Of a stretch of 64,000 nucleotides of DNA, positions 10,810-21,607 are shown piece by piece. Each line of letters begins with the position of its first letter. Position 1 is the first letter of the stretch. The stretch is from Ailurus styani (taxonomy: Eukaryota > Chordata > Mammalia > Carnivora > Ailuridae). The stretch is from positions 1,464,381-1,528,380 of the forward strand of contig LNAC01000066.1 of assembly GCA_002007465.1 (NCBI GenBank), given 5' to 3'. A program made the position numbers and the translations under genes. Below the pieces are notes generated by a model that was not told the DNA's origin, made no database searches, and was given only the letters and a program-made list of their open reading frames with translations.

Positions 10810-11871
10810 ATATAAAACTTCAGTATTTTTCCAAGTTCCAAGAAAACCTATCTACAGATGAGCTTCAATTCTCTGATTATGACAAAAGCAAAGTCACAAA
10901 AGTCTTGAAATACAGCCCAGGCCTGTCTTCATTCTATTAATCCATTCACTCTAGGAATTTTTATTGTACCCTCTCTATTAAGGCCTTTGGTAGCAAGCAA
11001 CAGGAAAGGACTTTAGCTAACTTAAGCCAAAGGGAAATTATTGGAATACTATTTAAAGACTCACAGAATCCCCGCGATGCTGGGAGCCAGGGTTGGAGAA
11101 GCAGTTACCCAGAGAGCTCCGGAAAACCAAAAAGCAGAAATTGCAGCAACTGCATCACAGAGAAACTCCATCAGGATGATGTGCCATCCCTCCTGACACA
11201 GGGAACGGCCTCTGCCAGTCTCCATCCTTGGGTCACTCACCCAAGGTCAAAGTCACTGGAATATACACTAGTCTGGCCCAGCCTAGCTTTGTGTCTCCTC
11301 TTTCACCCATTCTGAATCAGAGATGAAGAAGGGAAAGCATCGGATCCTTCCACCAAGACTGCATGCTATGGAGGAGATTTTATTGCCCCAGTAAATTTGG
11401 GGAGCCGTTAGGAAGGTAAAAGGGAAGCTGGCAAAAAGGCAGTGTAAGGATAATAAGTGGCCACTACAAGTCCCTGCCACATGCTGTTCCAGGGTCCAGG
11501 CCCGATTTCTCTGCCAGGAACCCTCCGGTACGAATAGCTCAGAGAAGATACCGGGCCCAACATGCAGCTCAGAGGAGATGAAGAAGTCCTCGATTCTATT
11601 AGGACATTGATAAACTTGAAATATGTGAAGGTTTTCTTTGGCTAATTTCTTCCAGTCTGCAGAAACAAATACATACTATTTTTCTCTTCTGGTTGTCTAC
11701 GCTTGGCTTGTGTGGTACACACATCCTCAGATGTATTTATTGCCCAACAGCCTGTCATGGGGGGAATACCTTATCAGCACCACACCATAGGAGTTATCTT
11801 AAAAGTCTCAAAGCTTGTTCTAAGCTTCTTTCACTTTGGGTGTCTTCATTACGGAATGAAGCTGTGTGTGT

Positions 11872-11907
<36 letters not shown>

Positions 11908-12350
11908 AAGTAGACAGAGAACTCTTCTTTGTTCAGTGAAGATGGAAATTAAATTCCAAATCCAAATTGCTGAAATAAATCAGTGCTCCCCTTCGCGCTC
12001 ACAAACACGAAGCCTGCATACCTTCCATCCACTTAACTGCTGCTAAAAATTTAAACAGTTGAACAAAGAGTTTTAACCCAGCTGCAAAGGCACAGAAACC
12101 AAACTGTGGATACCTTTCCTAATAATGAAACCAGGGTGGGCTGGCTTCATTTTAGCCAGCTGCCCAGAATAAGTGAGACCCTAGCACAAGACACCGTGGA
12201 ATCCGCAGGCACACGGGTCATTTACAGGAGTCCTCAGTTTACCTTATAGCCAACCGTTCTGTGTTGGGGAAACGACTTCAAACAATACTTCCTCTAAATG
12301 AAGTTGTGAAACAGAGAACGCTTGGCAATTTGTTGTTTGCAAGAGTGGGA
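10810..12350. other. Mostly unannotated; contains a (GA)n tract
   Basis: No gene recognised. 10,980-11,280 has the feel of an old interspersed repeat but I cannot name it. A (GA)n microsatellite lies at 11,872-11,908. Confidence 0.45.
11872..11908 (+). repeat. (GA)n microsatellite
   Basis: An uninterrupted GA run flanked by 'gtgtgtgag' on the left and 'aaagtagac' on the right, with one early 'aaag' interruption. Probably length-polymorphic. Confidence 0.85.
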
Positions 12351-12353
12351 GCT

Positions 12354-12367
12354 CCACAAGAGGGCCG
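12354..12367 (+). promoter_or_regulatory. CTCF-like motif
   Basis: 'ccacaagagggccg' resembles the CTCF core CCACNAGGGGGCGC with about three deviations. The match is by eye only and occupancy is unknown. Confidence 0.25.
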
Positions 12368-12519
12368 TGTTTATTCTCATTTTGTACCACATCCCGGACT
12401 GCATGGTTATCTCTCATTCCCCAAACCCAGCTCAGACCTGATGAGAGGTCTTGTGGCTCAGCCCCTGTCCTCCCGGACTCTGCGTCCTCTCCCAGGGCAG
12501 CTCACAGGCTCTCCTCTCC

Positions 12520-12830
12520 CGCTGTGCTCTGGCCACAGGGCACTTCAGGGCTCAACTCAGAGACAGCCCCCTCTCTGGCCTGGGTCTTGCATTTGCTCTT
12601 TTGTAGACCTGAAAGGCTTCTCCTCTGCTTCAGCCTAAATATCTCTTTTACAGCATGGTTTCCTCTTGACCCCTTATCCCCATCCTGTGATTTTCTGTCC
12701 TGGCACTGTTTATGTAACTTATGGCCCTTATCTCCCTCTGTAACTGATTCATTCATGTATTTTTTTTTTTTACCTGCTTACTTTCTGCCTCCCCAGTAAA
12801 ACATAAGCAGCTCGAGGCAAGAGACTCTGC
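12520..12830 (+). mobile_element. L2 LINE 3' region
   Basis: Typical L2 reading: 'cctgggtcttgcatttgctc', a diverged 'ttctcctctgcttcagcc', 'ttgacccctt...gtcctggcactgtttatgta', 'cattcatgtattt', then 'cctccccagtaaaacataag' and 'gctcgaggcaaga'. The open frames here (12,261-12,799 +) are part of this decayed LINE region. Confidence 0.6.
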
Positions 12831-12834
12831 ACTT

Positions 12835-13800
12835 GAGAAAGAACCTGACCTAGAGCGGAGGCTCCCTTGGCAAGAGCTGAAAAATGGGAGGACGACCCAG
12901 ACAATTGGATTTGCATTCAGAGCTTTCCTGCTTTCCAAGAAGTAACGTGGCCTAGGAACCAAGGGCCCCTGGGGGCCAAAGGAACCCACATCCCCGTGGA
13001 TGAAAGGATGATCTCTCATTTCTATGGGAGGCTGTGGCTTCAAGAGAAGTAGACTCCGCTGCAGGAGGCATTGGAAAACAGAACAGGTGGTTCAGACGCA
13101 CTGGCTTCCTCTGTCAGCAACCAAACCATGGGAGAGGAGCCACAGGAGGAGAAAAGCCGCCGGTTGCCTCTCACCAGGAAAGAGGTACCCGGAAGTCAGT
13201 CTAGCCTAAAGGGAATTAACAGGATTAGGCAAGAGAATATGAGACCACATAGAGTCAAGATAGGGTGTTCTTAGTAACTCGCTATGTGGCAAAGTCTTTA
13301 TGAACCAGCTGTTTGAACACTGAAAAGCCAACGGCCTGAAGCAGCAGAGAATAGAGGCGGATAAAGAGTGACCCAGCAGAGTTATCGCGTCCTGATAAGA
13401 GGCTCTGGCCCTTTTTTGTGTTTAGCTGTTCTTTGTCCTCTAGTCTTCCTGGTATTGTTGGATTTAATCTATTTACATTTGAAAAGGCCATTAATGAATT
13501 CATGTTTTACTATCAATAAAAATCAAGTAAATGAATATTTAGTCTATTGAGAAGGAGAACCAAAAAATAAAGTCTTGGGAGAACAGCCGGATCGGGGACA
13601 GACGGTGTGAGTGTGACCTGCCAGGCAAAACTCTGGCACAACTGAAATTTTACAAATTACTTCTAAATTTATAGGTAGTAAAATTTGTTGGGTTTTTTTT
13701 GGTGTGGAGTTCTGTAAGTTTGGGCAAATTTATAGAATTATATGACCACGACCACATTCAGGATAAGGCAAAACTGAGTTTTAACATAGATAGGGGTATT
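12835..13800. other. Unannotated sequence
   Basis: No recognisable repeat or gene. Several 60-70-codon frames on both strands have no family features. Confidence 0.45.
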
Positions 13801-13812
13801 TTAGGGTAAATT

Positions 13813-13995
13813 AATTTTATTTTTTTCAAAGATTTTAATTATTTATTCATGAGAGAGTGAGAGGCAGGCAGAAGAAGAGGGAGAAGCAGGCTCCCTGCTA
13901 AGCGAAGAGCCTGATGCAGGACTCAATCCCAGGACCTTGGGATCATGACCGGAGCCAAAGGCAGATGTGTAACCAACTGGGCCACCCAGGTGCCC
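13813..13995 (-). mobile_element. Carnivore SINE (SINEC), antisense
   Basis: Antisense SINE running from a T-rich tail complement to 'actgggccacccaggtgccc'. It has a perfect 12-bp TSD, 'ttagggtaaatt', at 13,801-13,812 and 13,996-14,007, so its limits are exact. Confidence 0.96.
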
Positions 13996-14007
13996 TTAGG
14001 GTAAATT

Positions 14008-14870
14008 TAATGGGACATGTTTTACTAGCTTTCGCTAATATGAACAAGTCTGGTCCTCCTCCCCAGTACCCATCCCCGCGCCCCCCCATCCTATACCAGT
14101 TTGTCCCATGCAGAAACCTGGAAACTGTTGTCCTGTCAGTAAAGACAAAGCTCAAAAGAGGGCAGAAGTGGCTGTAAGAAGGAAAGTGGGCAGATTTGGA
14201 ATGGCCTCTCACCGCACCAGATTCCTTGGACTGGTTTGAGCTGTAGACAGAAAGAGTCAGAAGCAAAAACCAGTAGGGTACTTCAGGAAGGATTTGTGAG
14301 AAGCTGAGCACAAGTCAAGACTCTGTGTTCAGGGCCCGACTAATAAAGCTGGGCTCAGATGCAGGGAGAAGGCCATGTCCTGGCACCTGGAGAGGCAGGT
14401 CATTCAGAGCCCCAGCCCGAGCACAGGCACTGGTGGTCTCATGATGGGAGGTGGCAGCATCGTGGGCAATGCAGGGGGTCAGAGCAGACAGGGACAAGTG
14501 AATATGGTTGACATGTTTGGGTTGGGGGTGCATGTGTGTGGTATTCCTCTGGCGTCTCCTACAGAGAATAAGGGGCACTTACAATAGGATGGTTAGTGGA
14601 TGATTTGAACTAGTATTTCATGTTTAAAGAAGGCTATCTGTGTACTAGGGGGTTGACGAATGTCTGTCCCGCAAAATATTTACTAGTTTTCCATGTGGCA
14701 GGCCCCGTGTTCGACCACGGGGATATGAAAAACAAGAAGCTAGACCCCTCTCTTTAAAGCCCTCAGAGCCAGCTAGTTAGAAGAGATAGGACTGGACAGA
14801 GATAACTTCAATACACTGGGCATACATGGCAAATGGAGCTCATGGCACTTACTATTGTTGTCATTATTTT
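14008..14870. other. Unannotated sequence
   Basis: No recognised gene or transposon. The 122-codon minus-strand frame at 13,943-14,311 starts inside the neighbouring SINE and is not credible as a gene. Confidence 0.45.
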
Positions 14871-14877
14871 ATTATTA

Positions 14878-15022
14878 CATAACAAATATTTATGGAGTGC
14901 ATACTATTTGCTAATCACTGTGCTGAGAAAGGTTCAGGAACTTGGTATTGATGGGACATGACATGGTTGAAAAGTGCCAGAGCCAAGATAGGAATTCAGG
15001 CTCTCTGACTTTGAAGGTTTTG
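14878..15022 (-). mobile_element. MIR, antisense, with diverged centre
   Basis: 'aacaaatatttatggagtgc' and 'ctaatcactgtgctgaga' (MIR 3' end, antisense), then 'gccaagataggaattcaggc' and 'tctgactttgaagg' (MIR 5' core, antisense). The middle is poorly conserved. Confidence 0.6.
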
Positions 15023-15160
15023 CTGTGAGCAACTATGAAATAGAAACCATAACAATAACAACAATAAGGTATAAACAACATGAATGGTTGATGACATTAC
15101 ATGAATTGGGGCTTCACTATCTCCTACTATAAGAGCAATTATGCAGAGAGAAACGATAAA

Positions 15161-15315
15161 GCAGGCCACATTTCTGAGGCATGAGAAAGCGGAACAGGGG
15201 CCAGATATTAGAGCGAAACAATTCAGCGGGGTGTAAGACTGTCTCCACATTTGGAGCCGTCTAGCACTGGAGGTACCAAAGCACAGGCTGACTACCATCT
15301 GCCAGGAATGCTGAA
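15161..15315 (+). repeat. 155-bp direct repeat, copy 1 (likely assembly artefact)
   Basis: Identical by eye to 15,344-15,498. The two copies are separated by one N (15,316) and 27 bases of SINE sequence. A single N with duplicated flank is the signature of two overlapping contigs or haplotypes placed side by side. Confidence 0.93.
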
Positions 15316-15316
15316 N

Positions 15317-15343
15317 TAACCCACTGAGCCACCCAGGCGCCCA
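15317..15343 (-). mobile_element. SINE terminal fragment at a single-N join
   Basis: 'taacccactgagccacccag' plus 'gcgccca' is the antisense head of a young SINEC element. It is cut at the N and runs straight into the second copy of the 155-bp duplication. The rest of the SINE is missing from the assembly. Confidence 0.9.
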
Positions 15344-15498
15344 GCAGGCCACATTTCTGAGGCATGAGAAAGCGGAACAGGGGCCAGATATTAGAGCGAA
15401 ACAATTCAGCGGGGTGTAAGACTGTCTCCACATTTGGAGCCGTCTAGCACTGGAGGTACCAAAGCACAGGCTGACTACCATCTGCCAGGAATGCTGAA
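15344..15498 (+). repeat. 155-bp direct repeat, copy 2
   Basis: Same sequence as 15,161-15,315. It continues past 'gctgaa' into unique DNA (15,499 onward), while copy 1 stops at the N. Confidence 0.93.
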
Positions 15499-16045
15499 GC
15501 AAGAACCCCTCCTCCAGGTGCGAGGTTCGACATCACTTCTGCCACTCCCCCAGCTCATTGATTCTCTGGTGCTGAGATTTGAAAGCTCAGTCTCCTTTGC
15601 CAGCTCCTTCTCCGGCAAACACTTAAATGTCACAGCCCTTCCACTTCTTTCAGTCTCTACAGGCCCCCAGACTCTTTCATCCACAATGCTTGCTTTAATT
15701 ATCATTTGTAAGCTAGCCAGTCCCCAGTTTTCATGTCAGCCCAGAATTCTTTTCTGAGCTCCAGATCTACGTCTTGGATGTAAGATGGTTGATGTTGGGA
15801 GTACGTGGTCTAATTTGGCCTGGCTGAGCATGGAACAGAAATCTGAACACAAAGAAACAAAAAGAGGCAAATTAGTTCAAATAAGAGCCTAGGAAACTTA
15901 CAGAAATGGTAAAGGTGTTTGATGGTGTTTAAACACAGAAAGATTTGAACTTGAGTGAAACAGACTTGTGTCTTTGACCACTTGCAAAGGAAATGCAACC
16001 AAGCGTATCATTTGGGCCTTCCAGGACAATATTTATAATGTCATG
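15499..16045. other. Unannotated sequence
   Basis: No gene or repeat recognised. Confidence 0.45.
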
Positions 16046-16074
16046 ATGACTTAAGTGTTGTTTTCATAATGATC

Positions 16075-16425
16075 GATCCAGGCATGAGCAAGTGGTCCAA
16101 TCTGGACCAATGATACACAGAGAGACTTTGTGGGGAGTCTGGGGAAAAACTATTTTTGCTCTCCTCTGAGCAGTCTCAGAAGAGAATATCTCCCGCCCTC
16201 CCTGGACAGTGAGATACAAGGATACGATCACATGAAGTGCCACAGCCATCTCTGTCATTGTAGGTAGACCCAGTCTGGGGGAGAAACAGTTCATGAGAAG
16301 GATGAGTGAGGATCTCTGAGAAATGGAACAAAAGCCCAGATGACGTTATCATCTGCTGGATCAAACTGTACCTGAAGCCATAGATAAGTCTTGAACTATT
16401 CAGTTATGTAAAGCAATATATTTTT
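16075..16425 (+). mobile_element. Ancient LTR-like repeat, 3' part (family not assigned)
   Basis: Recurrent mammalian motifs: 'tggtccaatctggaccaatg', 'gagaaatggaacaaaagccc', 'gatgacgttatcatctgctg', 'tgtacctgaagccatagata' and 'ttcagttatgtaaagcaata' before a polyadenylation-like region. Looks like the end of an old LTR or retroposon; I cannot name the subfamily. Confidence 0.4.
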
Positions 16426-16499
16426 TTGAGGGCTTGCCCGATATTCTTCATCTATGTCTATGAATGACAAAACCTTGATTTTATTCAATGGTGCACTGA

Positions 16500-16860
16500 T
16501 TCCAAACAAATAGCTACATTCCCAGTCTCCCAGCACACACCTAAGCTCTGGCCTACAAAATTTAAAGAGATGTGCTTTGGGAACTTTCAGGAAAACTCCT
16601 TCAAGGTCCTTGATGTGCCTGGGGCATGCCATATTTCTTTTGCTCATTACAACTTCCTATGGACTGAAGAGCAGCCATAGGCATTTCGGAACCATGAAGA
16701 TAGAAGCCAAGAGGAAGCAGAAAACTAGCAAAGCCTGGGTCCCTAATGAACGTGGAGATTACATAGCAAAGACTGACTGCCTATCTTCAGGCTTCTTTTC
16801 CCTGAGAAAATAAATGGTGAAGTGTCTGAGTTATTGCTAATTTGTATTTTCCATTATATT
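16500..16860 (+). mobile_element. Ancient interspersed repeat (LTR-like, same type as 54.2 kb)
   Basis: Motifs 'cccagtctcccagcacacac', 'ggaactttcaggaaaactcc', 'ggaaccatgaagatagaagc', 'agcctgggtccctaatgaac', 'gactgactgcctatcttcag' and 'gagaaaataaatggtg' are spaced as in a widespread mammalian retroelement 3' region. The segment at 54,185-54,660 shares the architecture. Confidence 0.45.
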
Positions 16861-18197
16861 TAGTAAACCTAGTCCTAACCTATATAGCTGTTTTTTTTCT
16901 GTGATGTGCAAATTTAAATAGTCCTGATAGATGAACTTGGAAAAAAAATTATCTTCTCTGAAAACAACCAATTCTTTGGTGGTAAAAAGACAGAGGGGTG
17001 ACTATCACTTTTCCTAAAAGAACTTCATTATTTCACTTTTTTAAGCTTTGGCGTAAAAAATAAAACATGAAGACAATGCAATGAGGCCTGGAGAAGCCCA
17101 GAATAAGGAGTACAACATCAAAATATAGAGAGGATTGTTGTTATACAGGAATCCTGGATGATTCTCTAAGGGAAGTTTTAAATTATGAAAGAAATTACTA
17201 GAAAGCATTATGCGTATATGTACACACACCCACATACCCAAACACAGTCTCATGGTCCATTAAATGATATGAGAAAATATTCACAAAGTATTGTTAAGGG
17301 AAAAAAAATGGAATGCCTGATAGCATGTTTAAGAACTTCCCAATTATAGAAGTGACTATGGTACGAGATTAAAACACTATGAAGAATTTCATAAAACAGC
17401 CGTGGTTGTCTCTGGATGGCAGAATGGTAGTTCATACTTGCTTTCTTGAGTTATACCTTAGAGTGTTGGTCAAATTTTCTGCATGCGGTGTGCCTCCTTG
17501 ATAATCAGAAAAAAACGATGTACTTCCTTTCAAATGTTTTAAAAATATTTTTTAATTGAAAAGAGTGCTGGGCACTGATTCCATAGCTCTTTGGGAACAC
17601 CAGCTGGCATCTGGTGTGCTGAGGGAGACGGGAGCAGGGGAAGTGACCACAAGCAGGCTCAGAGCCATGGGAAATGCAGCAGCCTGGCTCCAAAGGTCAA
17701 CTGGGCTGTGCTCACGGTCCTGCAAGAGCCACACTCCTCAGGGCTCAGAGGGGCAGGTGTGGCCAGAGACAAACTTGCTGAAACCGAGAGCGTGCTCCAC
17801 ACACCTTAACAGGGGTGCCCGCAGGGACACAGTAACTCAGCTCTGCGGATGGGCAGCTTGCCCCAGGCAGCCAGGTTTGACTCTGGCCTCCTCCATCCTC
17901 TACCCAGAGATGGACTGGGGACATAGAGTCAGAGAACAGAGGAGCACACGAGGGTGGCCGTCAGCCCTCAGGGCTGCTGTCCTCCTGAACACTCGTGTGA
18001 TAACAAAGCCTGGCTTTGTGTGTTTTATAGCTTCCGATATCTTTCTGATCCAAAAGGCAGCCTGGGTCATAAAGTATCTGGAGGAGAGAAAACAGAAAAA
18101 GGTACAAAGTTGATGTAGATAGTCTCTCATGTTGGCACCGAGAAATATCATAAATTCTAGATTAAGAGCACAAAGGCAAAGAGGCACCTTTGAAGTA
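16861..18197. other. Unannotated sequence
   Basis: A long stretch without recognised elements. The 185-codon frame at 17,556-18,113 (+) shows no protein family, no signal peptide and no convincing splice signals, and a second frame overlaps it, so I do not call it a gene. Confidence 0.45.
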
Positions 18198-18453
18198 CGT
18201 TAGTGATTAGCTCTTTAAAACAAAGCAAAACTATCATGATCTTAGAGGGAAAATGAAACAAAAGATTTTTTTTTTTTATGAGGGCAAACACTGAGCGAAA
18301 AACCTGGAAATTCAATGACCCTTCTCGATGCTTCATCTTATAGCCTAAAAAAATGAGATAATTGGACAAGGTCAATGTTTCCAAACTTTGGAAAGTTACA
18401 CAGCATAGATCCACACTAGCTCATTAACAGATGAGTTCTCTAGTCTGCATTTG
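18198..18453 (+). repeat. 256-bp direct repeat, copy 1
   Basis: Matches 18,456-18,708 except for the T-run length (12 versus 9), 'gaaaca' versus 'gaagca' and 'tatagcct' versus 'tataccct'. It ends at a single N (18,454). Confidence 0.93.
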
Positions 18454-18455
18454 NG

Positions 18456-18708
18456 CGTTAGTGATTAGCTCTTTAAAACAAAGCAAAACTATCATGATCT
18501 TAGAGGGAAAATGAAGCAAAAGATTTTTTTTTATGAGGGCAAACACTGAGCGAAAAACCTGGAAATTCAATGACCCTTCTCGATGCTTCATCTTATACCC
18601 TAAAAAAATGAGATAATTGGACAAGGTCAATGTTTCCAAACTTTGGAAAGTTACACAGCATAGATCCACACTAGCTCATTAACAGATGAGTTCTCTAGTC
18701 TGCATTTG
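18456..18708 (+). repeat. 253-bp direct repeat, copy 2
   Basis: Second copy after the N. The few differences (two substitutions and one homopolymer change) fit two alleles or read errors at contig ends better than an old duplication. Confidence 0.93.
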
Positions 18709-18857
18709 TTCAGTGCAGTTTAAAACAGAAATGCTTCAATAGGCAAAGAGCTGCAATTTGCAGTCTAAGTTTTTTTCACTCAGGTCTTCACAGTATCTGT
18801 GTCATACCTTCTCCAAAGCTTAAACACTTTTTCGCTCTGCCACACTGCCCTCTACAC

Positions 18858-19004
18858 TAGGACCATCAGGTGCTAGAACCTTTTTCCAACATTCCCTGTC
18901 CTTCTAGCCTCTGCCTCCTTCTTTTTCTAATGATAACGGAAATGAGAATAATGACAATAAGATAAAAACCATTATCCGTTAGGAACAATACCCACAATGC
19001 CCAA
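18858..19004 (+). repeat. 147-bp direct repeat, copy 1
   Basis: Matches 19,007-19,154 with about four substitutions and one indel ('gaccatc' versus 'gacccatc', 'agaacc' versus 'agaaac', 'ccttct' versus 'cctcct', 'taacgg' versus 'taaggg', 'atccg' versus 'atctg'). It ends at the N at 19,005. Confidence 0.92.
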
Positions 19005-19006
19005 NT

Positions 19007-19154
19007 TAGGACCCATCAGGTGCTAGAAACTTTTTCCAACATTCCCTGTCCTCCTAGCCTCTGCCTCCTTCTTTTTCTAATGATAAGGGAAATGAGAATA
19101 ATGACAATAAGATAAAAACCATTATCTGTTAGGAACAATACCCACAATGCCCAA
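19007..19154 (+). repeat. 148-bp direct repeat, copy 2
   Basis: Second copy after the N at 19,005, continuing into unique sequence after 'cccaa'. The divergence of about 3% is higher than at the other two joins. Confidence 0.92.
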
Positions 19155-19935
19155 GGACATTGTTTTTGTTTTTATGTTTTGTGTTTTTTAAGTGTAAACG
19201 CTTTGAAATTTCTGACCAAGTAAGAGCAGGATGGGCTCTTAATTCATCTCTAACTCCTCAGCACCTGGGACAGCATCTGGCACAGAGAGGGCAGTCTGCT
19301 AAAAGTGAATGAATTCGTAAATTCTTCCAGCCCACTAAAGAGAATTACTTCACATCCTTTATCCCCAAAATCTCCTCCTTGAGGACCTTCATTCATGATA
19401 GACTCATAAGAGGCCAATATTATTTACCACAGAGGCCGCGAGGTAATATGCATGTTTACTTAACTTGCACAAAATCAATTTTATATGCTTGTCAAAAAAA
19501 TAGAGAGAAAAACAATGACTTAAATACACAACAGCAATTCTACCCTTCATTCCATAAAATGACCGTGAGTCCTAGAGGTAACAGACGGTAGGAGGGAATT
19601 TCATCGCTCTCTTTTGCTCTCAGTTTTTCATGGACGTCTCCTGAAATGAGCATCTTACTGTGCTGTGTGTGGTTCTAAAATGATGTGTTTTTCATATAAC
19701 TTGTGGCCTCATCCAAACAAGCAACACCATGTGACATTCAACTACAGAACCAACAACCCATTCTAAGCTGGAGAAGAAATCGGCCATTTCAGGTTTGTTC
19801 TGAGATGACATGATGGTTTCCAATGTTGTCCTTTATAAGGAAACTGACACTGTAATGTTTGCCCATATATTATTTTCTCCTTTAAACTAACTTGGAGACC
19901 TAGACTAAGATGTCACTGCACTGCAAATATCAGCA
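19155..19935. other. Unannotated sequence
   Basis: Possible old-repeat 3' end near 19,255-19,315 ('agcacctgggacagcatctgg...gtgaatgaatt'), otherwise nothing recognised. Confidence 0.4.
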
Positions 19936-19939
19936 GATT

Positions 19940-20550
19940 CCCAAACAATCTTAAAATGTGTATGGAACCATGAAAGACCCCGAATAGTCAAAACAATCTT
20001 GAAAAAGAAAAGCAAAGCTGGAGGCCTCACAATTCCAGACTTCCGAGTTATATTACAAAGCTATAGTGATCAAAACAGCATGGTACTAGCACAAAAATAG
20101 ATCAATAGAACAGAATAGAAAACCCAGAAATAAACCCACAGGTATAGCGGTCAGTTAACCTTCAAATAAACAAGAAAGAAAATCCAAGGAAAAAAGACAG
20201 TCTCTTCAACAAATGGTGTCGGCAAAGCGAGGCAACAATGTGCAAAACAATGAAACTGGACCACTTCCTTACGCCATTCACAAAGATAAATTCAAAATGG
20301 ATTACAGACCTAAGTGTGAGGCCTGAAACCATACAAACTCAAGAAGAGAACACAGGCACTAACTTCTTTGACACGAGCCATAGCAAATTCTTTCTAGGTA
20401 GGTCTCCCGAAGCAACGGAAACAAAAGCAAAGATAAACTATTGGGACTACATCAAAATCAAAAGCTTCTGTACAGCGAAGGAAATAATAAACAAAACTAG
20501 AAGGGGACCTACGGAATGGGAGGAGGTATTTGCAAATAGAGGATTAAACA
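19940..20550 (+). mobile_element. Carnivore L1 fragment, ORF2 C-terminal part
   Basis: Truncated at both ends. Sequence follows L1 ORF2 downstream of the reverse transcriptase: 'gtatggaaccatgaaagacc', 'aagcaaagctggaggcctca', 'cagtctcttcaacaaatggt' and 'gaaactggaccacttcctta'. A 110-codon frame (20,238-20,570) preserves L1 protein features such as '[17 protein letters not shown]' and '[12 protein letters not shown]', so it is not very old. No 3' UTR or poly-A follows, so it cannot be mobile. Confidence 0.9.
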
Positions 20551-20574
20551 AGTATATCAACAAGTTCTGAGCAG

Positions 20575-21020
20575 AAGGATTTGCAATGTGTGTGCCTGCG
20601 TGTGCACGTGAATGTCCCCATGACAGCATGTGACTGCGGCACAGTGGAAACTCACCTTCCATCACGGATCTTCCCATTTGGCCACTTCCATTTGCCTTTG
20701 TTAGTTGAGAAAATAGGTTGTGCAGTAATTGTAGAGGTCCCTGCTCCAAGGAAATGACTTTTTCCTTTAAATTGGTTATATATATACATATATATGTATA
20801 TGTATATGTATATGTATATATATATATATTTTTTTTTTCCAAAGAGAAAATGAGATCAGAAATTCGGGGCAAAGATAGCTGGGGAGAAGTCCATAGTACA
20901 GTGGCTACCAGGGAAAGGTGGACTGAGTAAAAGAAAGCCATGGAGTTACACACATGGCATCTATATCTTGGGAAATACGTGTGTTCTATCATCCACAGGA
21001 ATTAAAACTATGCAGAAATT
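20575..21020. other. Unannotated; includes a (TA)/(TG) microsatellite
   Basis: Nothing recognised outside the alternating TA/GTATA tract at 20,776-20,830. Confidence 0.45.
20776..20840. repeat. (TA)n/(TATG)n microsatellite followed by poly-T
   Basis: Alternating 'tatata...cata...tgtatatgtata' units, near self-complementary, followed by about ten T. Such tracts can form cruciforms and are length-unstable. Confidence 0.85.
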
Positions 21021-21024
21021 CCAA

Positions 21025-21215
21025 GTCATAAGCTGTGTGATCCTGGACAAACTACTTCCTCTCCATAGACTTCGGCTCAAAAATGGGCATAACCATGGTA
21101 CCTATTACATAGGATTAGAGTAAAGACTAGAGGAGATAACACATGTAAGTGCCAGCCCACATATCAGGCATGCAAAACTGACTCAATAATGAGCTGTTAT
21201 TATCATTCCTCACTC
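21025..21215 (+). mobile_element. MIR SINE
   Basis: 'aagctgtgtgatcctggaca', 'tacttcctctccatagactt', 'tacctattacataggattag' and 'aagtgccagcccacatatca' followed by 'ctcaataatgagctgttatt'. Nearly complete from the core to the 3' end. Confidence 0.8.
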
Positions 21216-21269
21216 ATTAAAAAAAAGTAACAGGGTTAGACAGTTCCCCCCACCCCAGATTTGTTCTTT

Positions 21270-21607
21270 TAGCACATCACTTTCCAATAGATATATCCAA
21301 GTCACATACATAATTTTAAATTTCCTAGTAGCCATATTTTAAAGATTAGAAGCAGGTGAAATTCATTATCATTATGTTTTATTTAATTGTTGCTTACAAA
21401 ATGTTATCATTGCAGCATGTAATCAATATAAAAATCATCAATGAGCTATTTTGCCCTCTCATGCTCAGTCTTTGATGCTGAAGTGTTATACTCACAGTAC
21501 ATCTCAGTTCAGACTAGCAGCATCTCATGCACTCCATGTGACTGTTGACCACTATATTGAACATAGTTCTAGAATAACAGTGAGTTGAGTTTTAAACTTA
21601 ATTTACA
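21270..21607 (+). mobile_element. Ancient interspersed repeat (family not assigned)
   Basis: 'ttccaatagatatatccaag', 'aattttaaatttcctagtag', 'gcatgtaatcaatataaaaa' and 'cagttcagactagcagcatc' recur in many mammalian genomes as an old, DNA-transposon-like repeat. A younger SINE is inserted at its right end. Confidence 0.4.

Noticed and set aside
14996..15502. 168-codon minus-strand frame containing a long internal protein repeat
   Set aside because: The repeat is the 155-bp assembly duplication around a single N, not a repeat protein.
17556..18113. 185-codon plus-strand open frame
   Set aside because: No family resemblance, a competing overlapping frame, no promoter or splice signals that I could support.
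18157..18669. Two near-identical minus-strand proteins (85 and 81 codons) suggesting a tandem gene pair
   Set aside because: They are the two copies of the 256/253-bp single-N duplication; one contains the N.
20238..20570. 110-codon frame that could be called a gene
   Set aside because: It is L1 ORF2 C-terminal sequence truncated at both ends; kept only as a mobile element.
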